A DNA stretch of 44,642 nucleotides from positions 1-44,642 of the forward strand of contig CANNHA010000006.1 in the NCBI GenBank assembly GCA_947504275.1, in the 5' to 3' direction. Position numbers and translations under genes: made by a program. Positions 32,658 to 42,338 of this stretch are shown here, in pieces (position 1 is the stretch's first letter; each line of letters begins with the position of its first letter). This stretch comes from Flavobacteriales bacterium. GTDB lineage: Bacteria; Bacteroidota; Bacteroidia; Flavobacteriales_D; Sanyastnellaceae. A model generated the notes under the pieces. The model saw only the letters and a list, made by a program, of their open reading frames with translations. It did not search any database and was not told where the DNA came from.

Positions 32658-33584
32658 CTAAACCAATTCCATGGTGAAACATTGGTTATCCTTTTCTGTT
32701 CGGCTAATTCGCAGGGAACGACCCAAGTAAACGCCCTCATTCTGTTCCCAATGGCCGGCGGGAAAACCAAAGACAATGGGAACCTTCACTCGCTCGGCAT
32801 ATTGTATCAAGATCTCCTCCGCACATAATCCCCATGGATTGTTCGTCGAAAATCCAAACTCCGGGGTATTGTCTTTCATCTGTGTCAAACCACCCACTAC
32901 AATGCCTTTGATATTGTCCAACAATCCTGCACGCAGTAATCCTTGCATCATGCGGTCTAGGTGGTACAACATTTCATCTACATCCTCCAATAACAAGAAA
33001 CATCCGTCTGTTTTCAATTGGGTAGAAGAGCCCAATTGTGAGTATATGACACTGAGATTTCCTCCTACCAAGGGGGCGGTAGCATCTTTCCAAGTTTGGC
33101 TTTCTCCCGTCCAAGTTCTATTCTGCCAATGGCCCATCAGCGCACCCCGAAGTTGCTCCAATGCCAAAGGAGTGCATGCCTCAAAAGAGATGGGCATAGA
33201 GCAATGAATGGTAGCCATTCCCAGATTGTTCCAACGGTTGTGCAGAATAGTAACATCACTGTATCCACATAACCACTTGTTGCTTTCTAAGATAACCTCA
33301 TCTGGAATAGCATCCACAACCCTAACCGTTCCATATCCGCCCCTTGCAATCAGCACGGCCTTGATCTCAGGGTTTTGCAGGCATTGCATCAATCCATCGA
33401 TTCGGTCTTGGTCTGTTCCCGCCAATTGACCTTGCTGTGCAAAAACCTGAGGCATCACTACGGGAACCAAACCCCAAGATTCCAATATGCGCTTGGCCGG
33501 CTCCCATTGCTCTAGGGTAAGCCATCTCGCAGTGGCGCATATACCAATCTTATCGCCTTCTTTTAGAAAAGGAGGTTGTATCAT
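32658..33584 (-). CDS. LD-carboxypeptidase (S66 family)
   Basis: This 308-residue protein has ARGGYGTVRVV (80-90) and GYSDVT (107-112) with Ser109 as the likely nucleophile, the LLLEDVDE segment with the probable catalytic Glu, and FGFPAGHWE with the expected His. This is the arrangement of S66 serine peptidases. Such enzymes remove the terminal D-Ala from tetrapeptide stems in peptidoglycan recycling, or cleave related substrates such as microcin C7 intermediates in MccF. There is no signal peptide, so it is cytoplasmic. Its ATG overlaps the metG stop (TAATG), so it is translated with metG. Confidence 0.9.
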   Translation of the reverse strand: MIQPPFLKEGDKIGICATARWLTLEQWEPAKRILESWGLVPVVMPQVFAQQGQLAGTDQDRIDGLMQCLQNPEIKAVLIARGGYGTVRVVDAIPDEVILESNKWLCGYSDVTILHNRWNNLGMATIHCSMPISFEACTPLALEQLRGALMGHWQNRTWTGESQTWKDATAPLVGGNLSVIYSQLGSSTQLKTDGCFLLLEDVDEMLYHLDRMMQGLLRAGLLDNIKGIVVGGLTQMKDNTPEFGFSTNNPWGLCAEEILIQYAERVKVPIVFGFPAGHWEQNEGVYLGRSLRISRTEKDNQCFTMELV

Positions 33585-35653
33585 TAGGCAACAGCATTTC
33601 CAGGTTCAGCATTTCTATCTGGCACCAGCGCTGTCAATTGACCTTGTGCATTTTCTGCCATCAAAATCATTCCTTGACTCTCTACTCCCTTAATTTCTCT
33701 TGGCGCTAGGTTGACCAACATTAATATGGTCTTGCCCAATATATCTTCTGGATTGTAATGTTCCGCAATGCCGCTGATGACGGTGCGTTGATCAAATCCT
33801 GTGTCCACTTTCAGTTTCAATAACTTCTTTGTTTTGGGAACGCGCTCAGCCTCCAACACCTTTACCATGCGTAAATCCATTCCTTGAAATTGCTCAAAGG
33901 TGATGTTCTCCTTGGCGCCATCAACAACTGCCTGACTTTGCGCTTTGGCCGCTTGCAATTTAGCTACTTGCACTGCCACTTGCTCGTCTGTGATTTTCTC
34001 AAACAAAATTCCAATATTGCCCAAGGCGTGTCCCGGTGGTAATAAAACTTTTGCCGATCCATCTGACCAATTCCAATCGGGAGCATTCAAAGCGGCTTTC
34101 AACTTGCTGGCTGTAAATGGCAAGAATGGCTCTATGGCAATGGACAATTTGGCAATAATCTGAGCGCATTGGAACATAATGAATGCTGTGCATTCAGGAT
34201 GGGTCTTTTGCAGCTTCCAAGGCTCTGTCTCGGTTAAATATTTATTTCCCCAACGCGCCAATTGCATGGCTTCAGCCAAGGCCTCTCTGAAACGAAAAGA
34301 TTCAATTTTCTCGCCCACTGATCGGAAACTCTGCTCCAATCCCAACACCACCTCTTTGTCCAACTCATCCGGCTCGTAGGAGGTAACATCAGGCAATATA
34401 CCATTGTAATATTTGTGATTTAAGACAAATACACGATTCACTAAATTGCCCAAAATGTCGGCCAGTTCATTGTTTACTCTGTCTTTGTAGTCTGTCCAAG
34501 TGAACTCACTGTCCTTTTGTTCGGGCATGATGGAACAAAGAACATAGCGCATCTCATCTTGCTTGCCAGGAAACTCTTCCATGTATTCATGCAACCAAAC
34601 AGCCCAATTACGTGAAGTGGAGATTTTATCTCCTTCCAAATTCATGAATTCATTGGCAGGCACGTTGTACGGAAGAACAAATTCGCCATGCGCTTTTAGG
34701 ATGATGGGAAATATGATGCAATGAAAAACAATGTTGTCCTTTCCGATAAAATGAATCAACCTAGAGTCCGGACTTTTCCAATAATCCTCCCAGTTTTTGC
34801 CATTGGCATCTGCCCAAACTTTGGTGTTGGTGATGTATCCAATGGGCGCATCCATCCAAACGTACAACACTTTTCCATCTGCTCCTTCGACGGGTACAGG
34901 GACACCCCAATCCAAGTCTCTGGTCATGGCCCTGCTTTGCAAACCTCCATCAATCCAACTCATGCATTGTCCCAATACATGAGCCTTCCACTCCTTGGTG
35001 ACGTGGTGTTGCACACCATCCAATACCCCGTCTTGAATAAATGACTTGATCCATCCTTCATGATTGGCCATGGGCAAATACCAGTGTGAAGTTTCTTTGA
35101 GCACTGGCGCACTGCCGGTCAATGTCGACTTGGGATCGATGAGTTCTAGCGGGCTTAAGGCGCTTCCACATTTCTCACATTGGTCACCATAAGCTCTATC
35201 GTTGCTGCATTTGGGACATGTCCCTGTGATGTATCGGTCTGCCAAAAACTGTTTGGCTTCTGGATCATAATATTGTTGTGAAGTCTCTACTTCAAACATT
35301 CCTTTTTCTAACAACTGTTTAAACACACCTTGGCTCATCGCATGGTGTTCAGGAGCAGAAGTTCTGTGGTAAACATCGAACTGAATACCGAAATCCGCAA
35401 AGGCTTGCTTCATCAGTTCATGGTAGTAATCAACGATTTCCTGCGGTTGCTTTCCATCCTTGCGTGCGCGCAAAGTGATGGCAGCGCCATGCTCATCCGA
35501 ACCACAGACAAACACAGCGTCTTTTTGATTGGCTTTTAAATAACGAACATAAATATCCGCAGGGAGATACGCTCCAGCGATGTGACCAATGTGCAATGGA
35601 CCATTGGCATAAGGCAGGGCGGCAGTAATTAAAAATCGTTTGGGTTGATTCAT
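33584..35653 (-). CDS. metG: Methionyl-tRNA synthetase with C-terminal tRNA-binding domain
   Basis: This 689-residue class I synthetase has the signature HIGH at 21-24, a zinc knuckle (CPKC and CEKC near 145-162), FIGKDNIVFHCIIFP and the second signature as KISTS (about 341). The C-terminal 110 residues (FEQFQGMDLRMVKVLEAERV onward) are the Trbp111-like tRNA-binding and dimerisation module. It charges initiator and elongator tRNA-Met. It ends in a one-base overlap with the S66 peptidase gene and starts nine bases after the EEP-fold lipoprotein gene. Confidence 0.96.
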   Translation of the reverse strand: MNQPKRFLITAALPYANGPLHIGHIAGAYLPADIYVRYLKANQKDAVFVCGSDEHGAAITLRARKDGKQPQEIVDYYHELMKQAFADFGIQFDVYHRTSAPEHHAMSQGVFKQLLEKGMFEVETSQQYYDPEAKQFLADRYITGTCPKCSNDRAYGDQCEKCGSALSPLELIDPKSTLTGSAPVLKETSHWYLPMANHEGWIKSFIQDGVLDGVQHHVTKEWKAHVLGQCMSWIDGGLQSRAMTRDLDWGVPVPVEGADGKVLYVWMDAPIGYITNTKVWADANGKNWEDYWKSPDSRLIHFIGKDNIVFHCIIFPIILKAHGEFVLPYNVPANEFMNLEGDKISTSRNWAVWLHEYMEEFPGKQDEMRYVLCSIMPEQKDSEFTWTDYKDRVNNELADILGNLVNRVFVLNHKYYNGILPDVTSYEPDELDKEVVLGLEQSFRSVGEKIESFRFREALAEAMQLARWGNKYLTETEPWKLQKTHPECTAFIMFQCAQIIAKLSIAIEPFLPFTASKLKAALNAPDWNWSDGSAKVLLPPGHALGNIGILFEKITDEQVAVQVAKLQAAKAQSQAVVDGAKENITFEQFQGMDLRMVKVLEAERVPKTKKLLKLKVDTGFDQRTVISGIAEHYNPEDILGKTILMLVNLAPREIKGVESQGMILMAENAQGQLTALVPDRNAEPGNAVA

Positions 35654-35662
35654 GTGGCGAAT

Positions 35663-36604
35663 TTACCGCACAGAAACGCTTGCCCAAACAGGAATATGAT
35701 CACTTATTAGCCGTGCACTTTTCAAATCGTCGTAGCGGCTGGTAAAATCGACAGTGCCCTTTGAGGAAATCTGCAATTCTTTTTGCTCAAAATACATGTG
35801 ATCAAAAGGATTGGCCAGGTGATTGCCTTTTTTGTCTGGCTTCATTTTGATGGTGGTCTTGGTGTTGTTCATGGCATCTTTAAAACCTTTTTCAACCAAA
35901 GCCTGACCCCCATATTCTTGATTCCCTGCATTAAAATCACCCACCAAAATCAGATGATCTTCACTGTACCACTTTGGGAAATCTTTGAGCAATTCAATTT
36001 CTGCATTGGGGTACTTGCTTTGGGGAACTGCGTGGAAACTCGCTACCGTGATTGTTTTTCCCGCCTTCTCAAATCGAGCCATAAATGGTTCTCTATCTAC
36101 AGCATCGGCGACGTTTGCATCCAACCAAGCTTTTCCTTTTAACTTCACCCTTGAAGGTTTCCACAAAAACGCATAGCGCTCCACTCCTTTTCCTCCTGAA
36201 GTTGGATTGCTCACCACATAATCCCATTTGCTTCCTTTTCTATTCAATGCGTCCACCAATCTGGCCACTGCCTGCGATCCGCCAGGACCCGCCACTACTT
36301 CTTGAATGGCTATTACTTCGAAATCCTTGATTACCCGAACCATGGCGTCAATCTCACCATCATCTTTGGATTTCCCCAGGTTGGCAATGTTCCAAGACAA
36401 CAATTTGATCTCCGCATTCGTGTTGTTTTCTACAACAACTTCTGAATCATCAGAAACTGAATCGTCATCGATTTGTGTGGTATCAACATTTTCAACAGGA
36501 GAAAATCCTCCCGATTGATGCTTGCTGTTTGCAGAGCCATTGTTGCCACAAGAGACAACAAACAAAAATAAAACAAAACCAAAAATTGATCTTAAGAAAC
36601 CCAT
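35663..36604 (-). CDS. Endonuclease/exonuclease/phosphatase-fold lipoprotein
   Basis: ATG 36604 gives 313 residues with a lipoprotein signal (MGFLRSIFGFVLFLFVVSC, Cys19). An acidic, low-complexity linker (about 25-64) follows. The EEP (DNase I-like) domain shows LLSWNIANLG with Asn72, IAIQEVV with Glu102, VERYAFLWK, the LVGDFNAG segment with the catalytic Asp and Asn, and a final DHIPVW with the catalytic His. The metal-dependent phosphoesterase site looks intact, so a secreted DNase or phosphatase is plausible. The substrate is unknown. The start overlaps the end of asd by 13 bases, and metG follows nine bases downstream. Confidence 0.87.
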   Translation of the reverse strand: MGFLRSIFGFVLFLFVVSCGNNGSANSKHQSGGFSPVENVDTTQIDDDSVSDDSEVVVENNTNAEIKLLSWNIANLGKSKDDGEIDAMVRVIKDFEVIAIQEVVAGPGGSQAVARLVDALNRKGSKWDYVVSNPTSGGKGVERYAFLWKPSRVKLKGKAWLDANVADAVDREPFMARFEKAGKTITVASFHAVPQSKYPNAEIELLKDFPKWYSEDHLILVGDFNAGNQEYGGQALVEKGFKDAMNNTKTTIKMKPDKKGNHLANPFDHMYFEQKELQISSKGTVDFTSRYDDLKSARLISDHIPVWASVSVR

Positions 36605-37581
36605 TGCGCAACAATTTCTGCTATTTGAACTGCATTGGTAGCTGCGCCCTTGCGCAAATTGTCCGACACCACCCAAGCATTAAGCGTAAAAGGATGGGTG
36701 TCATCTCTTCGCAGCCTTCCTACAAAAACAGCATCTTGGTCGTGGGCGTGAATCAAAGGCATGGGATACAACGCCTGTTCCGTATTGTCCAACAATACAA
36801 TTCCTGGAAACTGAGAAAGTGCATTCCGAACTTCCTCCATATCAAACTCACGATCAAAAGTCACGTTGATGCTCTCTGAATGACCACCCATCACAGGCAC
36901 ACGAACTGCGGTGGCTGTCACTGCAATATTCTCATCACCCATGATTTTCTTGGTCTCCAAGATCATCTTCATCTCCTCCTTGGTGTATCCATTCTCCATG
37001 AAAACATCAATTTGAGGAATCAAATTCATGTCAATGGGATAGCGATAGGCCATTTCTCCCTCAATACCCTGACGCTCATTCATCAATTGATCTACAGCCT
37101 TTTTCCCTGTGCCCGTTACACTTTGATATGTGCTTACTATAACCCTCCTAATCCCATATAGGGCATATAAGGGTTGCAGAAACATGACCATTTGAATGGT
37201 TGAACAATTGGGGTTGGCAATGATCTTATCTTCTTTGGTTAGCACATGACCGTTGACTTCTGGTACAACCAATTTCTTGGTAGGATCCATGCGCCATGCG
37301 CTGCTGTTGTCGATAACGGTACATCCAATGGCAGCAAACTGTGGTGCCCACTCCAAACTGGTTGATCCTCCTGCAGAAAAGAGTGCAATATCAGGATGCA
37401 TGGTCAACGCCTGCTGAGGTGTAACCACTGTATACTCTTTGTCTTGAAAAACAATTTTCGTTCCTGCTGATTTCTCTGTTGCCACCGGAATAAGTTCCGT
37501 TACTGGGAATTTTCTTTCCGCTAAAACCTGCAACATTTTGGTGCCAACCAAGCCTGTTGCGCCAACTACTGCCACTTTCAT
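36592..37581 (-). CDS. asd: Aspartate-semialdehyde dehydrogenase
   Basis: This 329-residue enzyme reduces aspartyl phosphate to aspartate semialdehyde, on the path to lysine, diaminopimelate, threonine and methionine. VAVVGATGLVGTKML is the NADP-binding loop. NPNCSTIQMV carries the catalytic Cys126, and GHSESINV contains the catalytic His. It starts 55 bases from the divergent lamin-tail gene, with overlapping predicted promoters, and its 3' end overlaps the EEP-lipoprotein start by 13 bases. Confidence 0.95.
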   Translation of the reverse strand: MKVAVVGATGLVGTKMLQVLAERKFPVTELIPVATEKSAGTKIVFQDKEYTVVTPQQALTMHPDIALFSAGGSTSLEWAPQFAAIGCTVIDNSSAWRMDPTKKLVVPEVNGHVLTKEDKIIANPNCSTIQMVMFLQPLYALYGIRRVIVSTYQSVTGTGKKAVDQLMNERQGIEGEMAYRYPIDMNLIPQIDVFMENGYTKEEMKMILETKKIMGDENIAVTATAVRVPVMGGHSESINVTFDREFDMEEVRNALSQFPGIVLLDNTEQALYPMPLIHAHDQDAVFVGRLRRDDTHPFTLNAWVVSDNLRKGAATNAVQIAEIVAQWVS

Positions 37582-37636
37582 ATATGCGCCTTATGTGTTT
37601 CTTTTTAGAGCCACGAAGGTAAAATAGTTTCGCAGC
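37582..37636. promoter_or_regulatory. Divergent promoter region between asd and the lamin-tail gene
   Basis: On the minus strand TACCTTCG (37621-37614) can serve asd. On the plus strand TAGTTTCG (37625-37632) can serve the lamin-tail gene. Both resemble TAnnTTTG with one mismatch and lie within four bases of each other, so the two promoters would interfere. The plus-strand box ends four bases before ATG 37637. Confidence 0.42.
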
Positions 37637-39865
37637 ATGAAACCTTTTTTGACGCTTTTTATTTCGCTGTTCACAGTCTTGTCTTGGGGGCAATGGTCTG
37701 ACCCCATTTATCCCCATTGGCCCAACTCAGGTTGGTCAGGTGATACGTCTTCCTTCCTTATCAATGGCAACGGGCAATTGCAATCTCAATTTCCATCAGC
37801 GGGTTTCTATCAAATTCAACACGACCTACCCATAGGCGATGAGCATACTGAACTCCATTTCTTTTACCGTCAAAACTTTGCAGGCAGCAGCAACAACTTT
37901 GGTCGTCTTTTGCTGTATGATTTGGGACAGCCCGACAGCGTTGGACATAACAACAATGCAGGGGTTAGGGGTTGGGTGATTCAATTTGGAAATACGGGAA
38001 GCGCTGACCAGATCCAAATTTTTTGGAACGATGGCGCTCTATGGCAACCTAGTGCTGAAACATTTTCCATTGCCAATGGTGTTTATGGCCATCTAAAAAT
38101 AAAACAAGATACCATGGTGCATTTTTACTTTCAAGACAACGACTCCACAGGGTTTTTTCCATTGTTCACTGCGCCCATTCCGCAAGGGTTTCAGCCGCTC
38201 CGCCTCTGCATTCAATCCCAATGCACCAGTTCCAATGCGCTCAATTTTTATTGGGACGATTTTTATTTTGGGCCTCCCATCGTTCCGCAGCAACCCATGA
38301 ATACCGGTAAAAGAAGCATTGTTATCAATGAAGTACTTCCCGACCCTGAACCCGCAACGCTGTCTGGCAAAAGTGAATTCATTGAACTTTACAACAACAC
38401 CACAGATAGCATTTGGTTAAAGGATTGGACATTATACAATACAACAACAGCGCATCCATTGCCGGAGAGATTCATTAAGCCCCATGCATATATCGTTCTT
38501 TGTCAAGCGGATGACACTATATTCTATGAAGACAACAGATGGGGATTGGAAAGCTTTTCAGCATTGACCAATACCGGAGACAGCCTCACCTTATGCGCTC
38601 CTGATGGTAGCGTTGTTGATGTCTTTCAATACAACATGGAGACATATCAAAATGCAAACAAGACAGATGGTGGGTGGTCATTGGAACAGCGCAATCCTGA
38701 TTTGCCGTGCTCTGGAAATTTCAATTGGTCTGCTTGCATCAGCAACAGTGGCGCAACACCGGGAAGACCCAATTCGATTTTAGATTCATCTTTTCAGGCC
38801 CCTCCTCCGCAGCTCACCGATTGGGGTTTGAGCGATGATCAGCGACTCTTTCTTTGGTCCAATCTACCCTGGGAGCAGGATAGTATGGTTCTTCAACTAG
38901 ATAATGAACTGCTCTCCATTCCTTGCCAATCATCCAGCGACAGCTTGATTCTTCAACTCCCTGAGTATGCAGAAAACGCTATTCTGAGCATTGATTCCAT
39001 TTCCTTCTGCGTCAAATCCATTCCTGTTGAAATAGAAATTAATCTTCCCATCGTTGAAACGTTTTCAGGTCAAAAGATTTTACTCAATGAAGTGCTTTTC
39101 GACCCCAAGGAAGGTCAAAGCCCTTTTGTTGAACTATACAACAACAGTGATCAAAACATTGTATTGGATCAACTTTGGATTAAAAACCAAAGTGGGACAC
39201 TCTACGGTATTCAACGCCACCATCATTTTATTCGTGCGCATGACAGAATTGCTTTGACCGAAAATCCAATCCCTATTCAATGTTCGTCAGAAAATGTGCA
39301 TCTGGTAAATCAACTTCCCTACATGACGATTGAAGAAGGTACCATTTACTTGGGCTATTCTTTCTACAAAATAGATACCTTGATTTACCAAGACAGCATG
39401 CACCATCCTTACCTCATCGATACAGAAGGAGTATCGTTGGAAAGGGTAGAAGGAGATTTGACCAAAGAAACTTGGCTATCTGCAAGTTCCGGCGAAGGAG
39501 ATCAAACGCCAGGTTGTCCCAATTCACAACAATGGAATTATATATTGGACGAAATCCAATTTCAATGCACACCAGAATACTTCAGTCCCAATCAAGATGG
39601 ATACCAAGACATCATTGCCTTTTCATACCAGGGCGAACAAGCCGGTGTTGAAACCCAATTGAGGATCCTATCCAAAGATGGCTATGAAATGAAAACCATC
39701 TCTGCGGGGGAATGGCAAGGCCATCACGCCCAGTGGACATGGGATGGGACAGACAATACTCAAGTGCTTTGTCCTCCAGGATTGTACTTTGCTCTATTGG
39801 AGGTTTGGACAGGGCAAAGTCCCCGAGCGCACAAGACCATTAAATCCTTTGTACTTTCGCCATGA
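37637..39865 (+). CDS. Secreted lamin-tail-domain protein
   Basis: This 742-residue protein begins with a signal peptide (MKPFLTLFISLFTVLSWG). The N-terminal part (about 20-215) looks like a beta-jelly-roll with several Trp residues. Two lamin-tail domains follow, starting near 226 (IVINEVLPDPEP, FIELYNNTTDSIWL) and near 479 (LLNEVLFDPKEG, FVELYNNSDQNIVL). The last hundred residues (SPNQDGYQDIIAFSY, WDGTDN, GLYFALLEVW) form a FlgD-like Ig module. Such proteins are surface or matrix components in Bacteroidota. I see no classical type IX secretion C-terminal signal. A promoter-like box ends four bases before the ATG. The NodB gene follows after a three-base gap. Confidence 0.85.
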   Translation: MKPFLTLFISLFTVLSWGQWSDPIYPHWPNSGWSGDTSSFLINGNGQLQSQFPSAGFYQIQHDLPIGDEHTELHFFYRQNFAGSSNNFGRLLLYDLGQPDSVGHNNNAGVRGWVIQFGNTGSADQIQIFWNDGALWQPSAETFSIANGVYGHLKIKQDTMVHFYFQDNDSTGFFPLFTAPIPQGFQPLRLCIQSQCTSSNALNFYWDDFYFGPPIVPQQPMNTGKRSIVINEVLPDPEPATLSGKSEFIELYNNTTDSIWLKDWTLYNTTTAHPLPERFIKPHAYIVLCQADDTIFYEDNRWGLESFSALTNTGDSLTLCAPDGSVVDVFQYNMETYQNANKTDGGWSLEQRNPDLPCSGNFNWSACISNSGATPGRPNSILDSSFQAPPPQLTDWGLSDDQRLFLWSNLPWEQDSMVLQLDNELLSIPCQSSSDSLILQLPEYAENAILSIDSISFCVKSIPVEIEINLPIVETFSGQKILLNEVLFDPKEGQSPFVELYNNSDQNIVLDQLWIKNQSGTLYGIQRHHHFIRAHDRIALTENPIPIQCSSENVHLVNQLPYMTIEEGTIYLGYSFYKIDTLIYQDSMHHPYLIDTEGVSLERVEGDLTKETWLSASSGEGDQTPGCPNSQQWNYILDEIQFQCTPEYFSPNQDGYQDIIAFSYQGEQAGVETQLRILSKDGYEMKTISAGEWQGHHAQWTWDGTDNTQVLCPPGLYFALLEVWTGQSPRAHKTIKSFVLSP

Positions 39866-39868
39866 AAC

Positions 39869-40501
39869 ATGTATTTACACCAAACACCTCGATTGATTCG
39901 TGCATTGGGCACCGACTTTTTTTGGCGCATCCCGACCGAAAATAAAGAGGTTTTCTTGACTTTTGATGATGGCCCTACACCCATCATTACTGAAAAAGTA
40001 TTGGATATCTTGTCTCACTATCACGCCAAGGCAACCTTCTTTTGCATTGGCAAAAATGTGGACAATCATCCACAATTGTTTCAAAGAATTTTGGACGAAG
40101 GGCATCAAATAGGCAACCATACCCAAAACCATAAAAATGGCTGGAAGACAGGATATGCGCAGTACTTGCGTGATGTTCTCACTGCCAAAAAGAACAATCC
40201 TTCCACCTTGTTCAGACCGCCATATGGACAAATCAGTCGCACACAAACCAAAGCATTGTTGCAGCATTATTCCATCATCATGTGGGATGTGCTCACTGGA
40301 GACTTTGATGCTTCCATGTCGGTTGAAACCTGCATTGATAAAGTGTTGCAACTCACCAAACCCGGATCCATCATCGTATTTCACGACAGCCTCAAAGCCA
40401 GTCCCATCCTATTACAAACCCTTCCAGCGGTATTAGAAGCGCTTAGTCAAAAAGGGTATCAATTTTCATCCATTCAACCACACCATGTACGTCGCTCCTA
40501 A
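39869..40501 (+). CDS. Polysaccharide deacetylase (NodB domain)
   Basis: This 210-residue CE4-family enzyme carries all the expected motifs: TFDDGP with Asp33 and Asp34, HTQNH with His84 and His88, RPPYG at 116-120, a WDV segment and VFHDS near residue 170. It has no obvious signal peptide, and MYLHQTPRLIRALGTDFFW is only weakly hydrophobic, so its location is uncertain. It probably removes N- or O-acetyl groups from a polysaccharide or peptidoglycan. It starts three bases after the lamin-tail gene and overlaps rsmA by 17 bases, so all three are likely one transcript. Confidence 0.92.
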   Translation: MYLHQTPRLIRALGTDFFWRIPTENKEVFLTFDDGPTPIITEKVLDILSHYHAKATFFCIGKNVDNHPQLFQRILDEGHQIGNHTQNHKNGWKTGYAQYLRDVLTAKKNNPSTLFRPPYGQISRTQTKALLQHYSIIMWDVLTGDFDASMSVETCIDKVLQLTKPGSIIVFHDSLKASPILLQTLPAVLEALSQKGYQFSSIQPHHVRRS

Positions 40502-41249
40502 AAAACATCTGGGTCAACACTTTTTGATCAACCCACAAATCGCCGCTGACATTGCCCATGCATTAACCGGTTTTGGCGATTACAAAAAAATCTTAGAAAT
40601 TGGACCAGGGACCGGAGCATTGACCCAACATCTATTGGCATTGCCTTATGAAACGCATGTTGTAGAAGTAGATCAGCAATCCATAGTGTATTTGCACTTG
40701 CATTATCCCCAACTGAAAAACCGCATCCATTCGGCTGACTTTCTCAGGATGAATTTGGAAGAGTTCTCTAAAGAGCCCATTGCTGTCATTGGAAATTTTC
40801 CTTACAACATCTCGTCACAAATATTATTTCATGTTTTGGATTTCAAAAACCACGTTCCAGAATTGGTAGGCATGTTTCAAAAAGAAGTTGCCCTTCGCGT
40901 GGCCAATGGGCCTGGCACAAAAGATTATGGCATTCTTAGCGTATTGATACAGGCATGGTACGATGTAGAGTATTTGTTCACTGTTCATGAAAATGAATTC
41001 AATCCGCCGCCCAAAGTAAAAAGCGGAGTCATCCGCATGAAGCGAAAAGACAATACTTCACTGGGTTGTAACGAAGCACAATTTATTCAGTTGGTTAAAT
41101 TGGCCTTTAATCAACGCAGAAAGACATTGCGCAACTCTATCAAAAGTCTCATTGCCCACAAAAATTGGGAACATGAAATTCTCCAGAAACGACCAGAACA
41201 ATTGGGGGTTGCGGAGTTTATATGGCTCACCAACGAAGTTTTTTCCTAA
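40485..41249 (+). CDS. rsmA: 16S rRNA dimethyladenosine transferase
   Basis: This 254-residue enzyme dimethylates two adenines near the 3' end of 16S rRNA. LGQHFLINPQIA is the N-terminal signature, LEIGPGTGALTQHL (37-50) binds S-adenosylmethionine, and GNFPYNISSQIL is the catalytic motif IV. NQRRKTLRNSIK is typical of the C-terminal domain. The ATG lies inside the NodB gene, a 17-base overlap. fbp follows after 43 bases with its own promoter. Confidence 0.96.
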   Translation: MYVAPKKHLGQHFLINPQIAADIAHALTGFGDYKKILEIGPGTGALTQHLLALPYETHVVEVDQQSIVYLHLHYPQLKNRIHSADFLRMNLEEFSKEPIAVIGNFPYNISSQILFHVLDFKNHVPELVGMFQKEVALRVANGPGTKDYGILSVLIQAWYDVEYLFTVHENEFNPPPKVKSGVIRMKRKDNTSLGCNEAQFIQLVKLAFNQRRKTLRNSIKSLIAHKNWEHEILQKRPEQLGVAEFIWLTNEVFS

Positions 41250-41258
41250 GGAAATTCA

Positions 41259-41288
41259 TTGTCCACTATGGGGGTATCGTTACCTTTG
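41259..41288 (+). promoter_or_regulatory. Predicted fbp promoter
   Basis: TTG (41259-41261), a 19-base spacer and TACCTTTG (41281-41288) match the Bacteroidota promoter closely. The -7 box ends only four bases before ATG 41293, so the message may be almost leaderless or may use ATG 41299. Confidence 0.55.
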
Positions 41289-41292
41289 AAGC

Positions 41293-42300
41293 ATGAGTAT
41301 GGTTACCTTGAATGAATTCATCATGGAGCGTCAAGCGGACTTTCCGTTTGCCTCTGGAGATTTGAGTAGATTGTTAGCGGACATTAGCATTGCTGCTAAA
41401 ATCATCAATCACAAGGTAAACAAGGCCGGCCTTCAAGATATCTTGGGAGCAGAGAGTACTACCAATATTCAAGGAGAGACCCAAATGAAATTGGATGTTT
41501 TCTCCGATCAAGCCTTGCTCAATGCCGTGAAATGGGGCGGACAAGTTTGCGGTGCAGGAAGTGAGGAAAATGAAAAGTATTTTGCTTTTGATTTAGAACA
41601 TTGCCGGAAAGCCAAATACGTCATCCTCTTTGACCCTTTGGATGGCTCGTCCAATATTGATGTCAATGTCAGCATTGGAACCATATTTTCTATTCACAGA
41701 AGAAAAAGCTCTCTCGGTGATTTGGCCAATGTCAATGATTTTCTGCAGAAAGGCTCTGATCAAGTCGCTGCAGGTTATGTCATTTATGGATCCTCCACCA
41801 TGTTGGTGTACACCACAGGGCATGGTGTCAATGGATTTACTTTGGAGCCAAGCATCGGAGAATTCTGCTTGTCACATGCTGATATGAAATTTCCAGAGAC
41901 CAGCACCATGTACAGCATCAATGAAGGCAACATGGCCAGTTGTTCCAAAGGCGTGCAAGCTTACGTGAACTACTGCAAGAGCGTTGACAAAAAGAACAAC
42001 TTGCCCTACACTGCCAGATACATTGGGTCATTGGTGGCTGACTTCCACCGGAACTTGATCAAAGGTGGGATTTACATCTATCCAGGAACCAAAAAAAATA
42101 CAGAAGGAAAATTGCGCCTGCAATATGAGTGCAATCCTTTGGCCTTCATCGCTGAGCAAGCAGGTGGAAAGGCCTCTGATGGCAAGAATAGAATTCTGGA
42201 TATCCAACCCAAAGATTTACACCAACGAACTCCCTTTTTCATCGGACCTGTTAAAATGGTTGAAAAGGTGGAAGAATTTATCCGTGAATTAGATATCTAA
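41293..42300 (+). CDS. fbp: Fructose-1,6-bisphosphatase class I
   Basis: This 335-residue enzyme hydrolyses fructose 1,6-bisphosphate to fructose 6-phosphate in gluconeogenesis. The metal site [11 protein letters not shown] carries Asp114 and Asp117, [11 protein letters not shown] provides acidic ligands, and [20 protein letters not shown] is the substrate-binding segment. [19 protein letters not shown] completes the family pattern. ATG 41299 is an alternative start two codons in. It is a single-gene unit, probably with its own promoter. The presence of pyk and fbp in one window fits a glycolysis/gluconeogenesis switch. Confidence 0.95.
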   Translation: MSMVTLNEFIMERQADFPFASGDLSRLLADISIAAKIINHKVNKAGLQDILGAESTTNIQGETQMKLDVFSDQALLNAVKWGGQVCGAGSEENEKYFAFDLEHCRKAKYVILFDPLDGSSNIDVNVSIGTIFSIHRRKSSLGDLANVNDFLQKGSDQVAAGYVIYGSSTMLVYTTGHGVNGFTLEPSIGEFCLSHADMKFPETSTMYSINEGNMASCSKGVQAYVNYCKSVDKKNNLPYTARYIGSLVADFHRNLIKGGIYIYPGTKKNTEGKLRLQYECNPLAFIAEQAGGKASDGKNRILDIQPKDLHQRTPFFIGPVKMVEKVEEFIRELDI

Positions 42301-42314
42301 TCATTGGACGAATC

Positions 42315-42322
42315 TATATTTG
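42315..42322 (+). promoter_or_regulatory. Candidate -7 element for the glycosyltransferase operon
   Basis: TATATTTG matches TAnnTTTG exactly and ends 16 bases before GTG 42339. No TTTG stands at the standard -33 distance, so the call is tentative. Confidence 0.3.
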
Positions 42323-42338
42323 CATCAATTCCAATTTT

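Noticed and set aside
37637-39865. Type IX secretion C-terminal signal in the lamin-tail protein
   Set aside because: The end resembles a FlgD-like Ig module. I could not see the usual Gly-rich T9SS motif, so no sorting claim is made.
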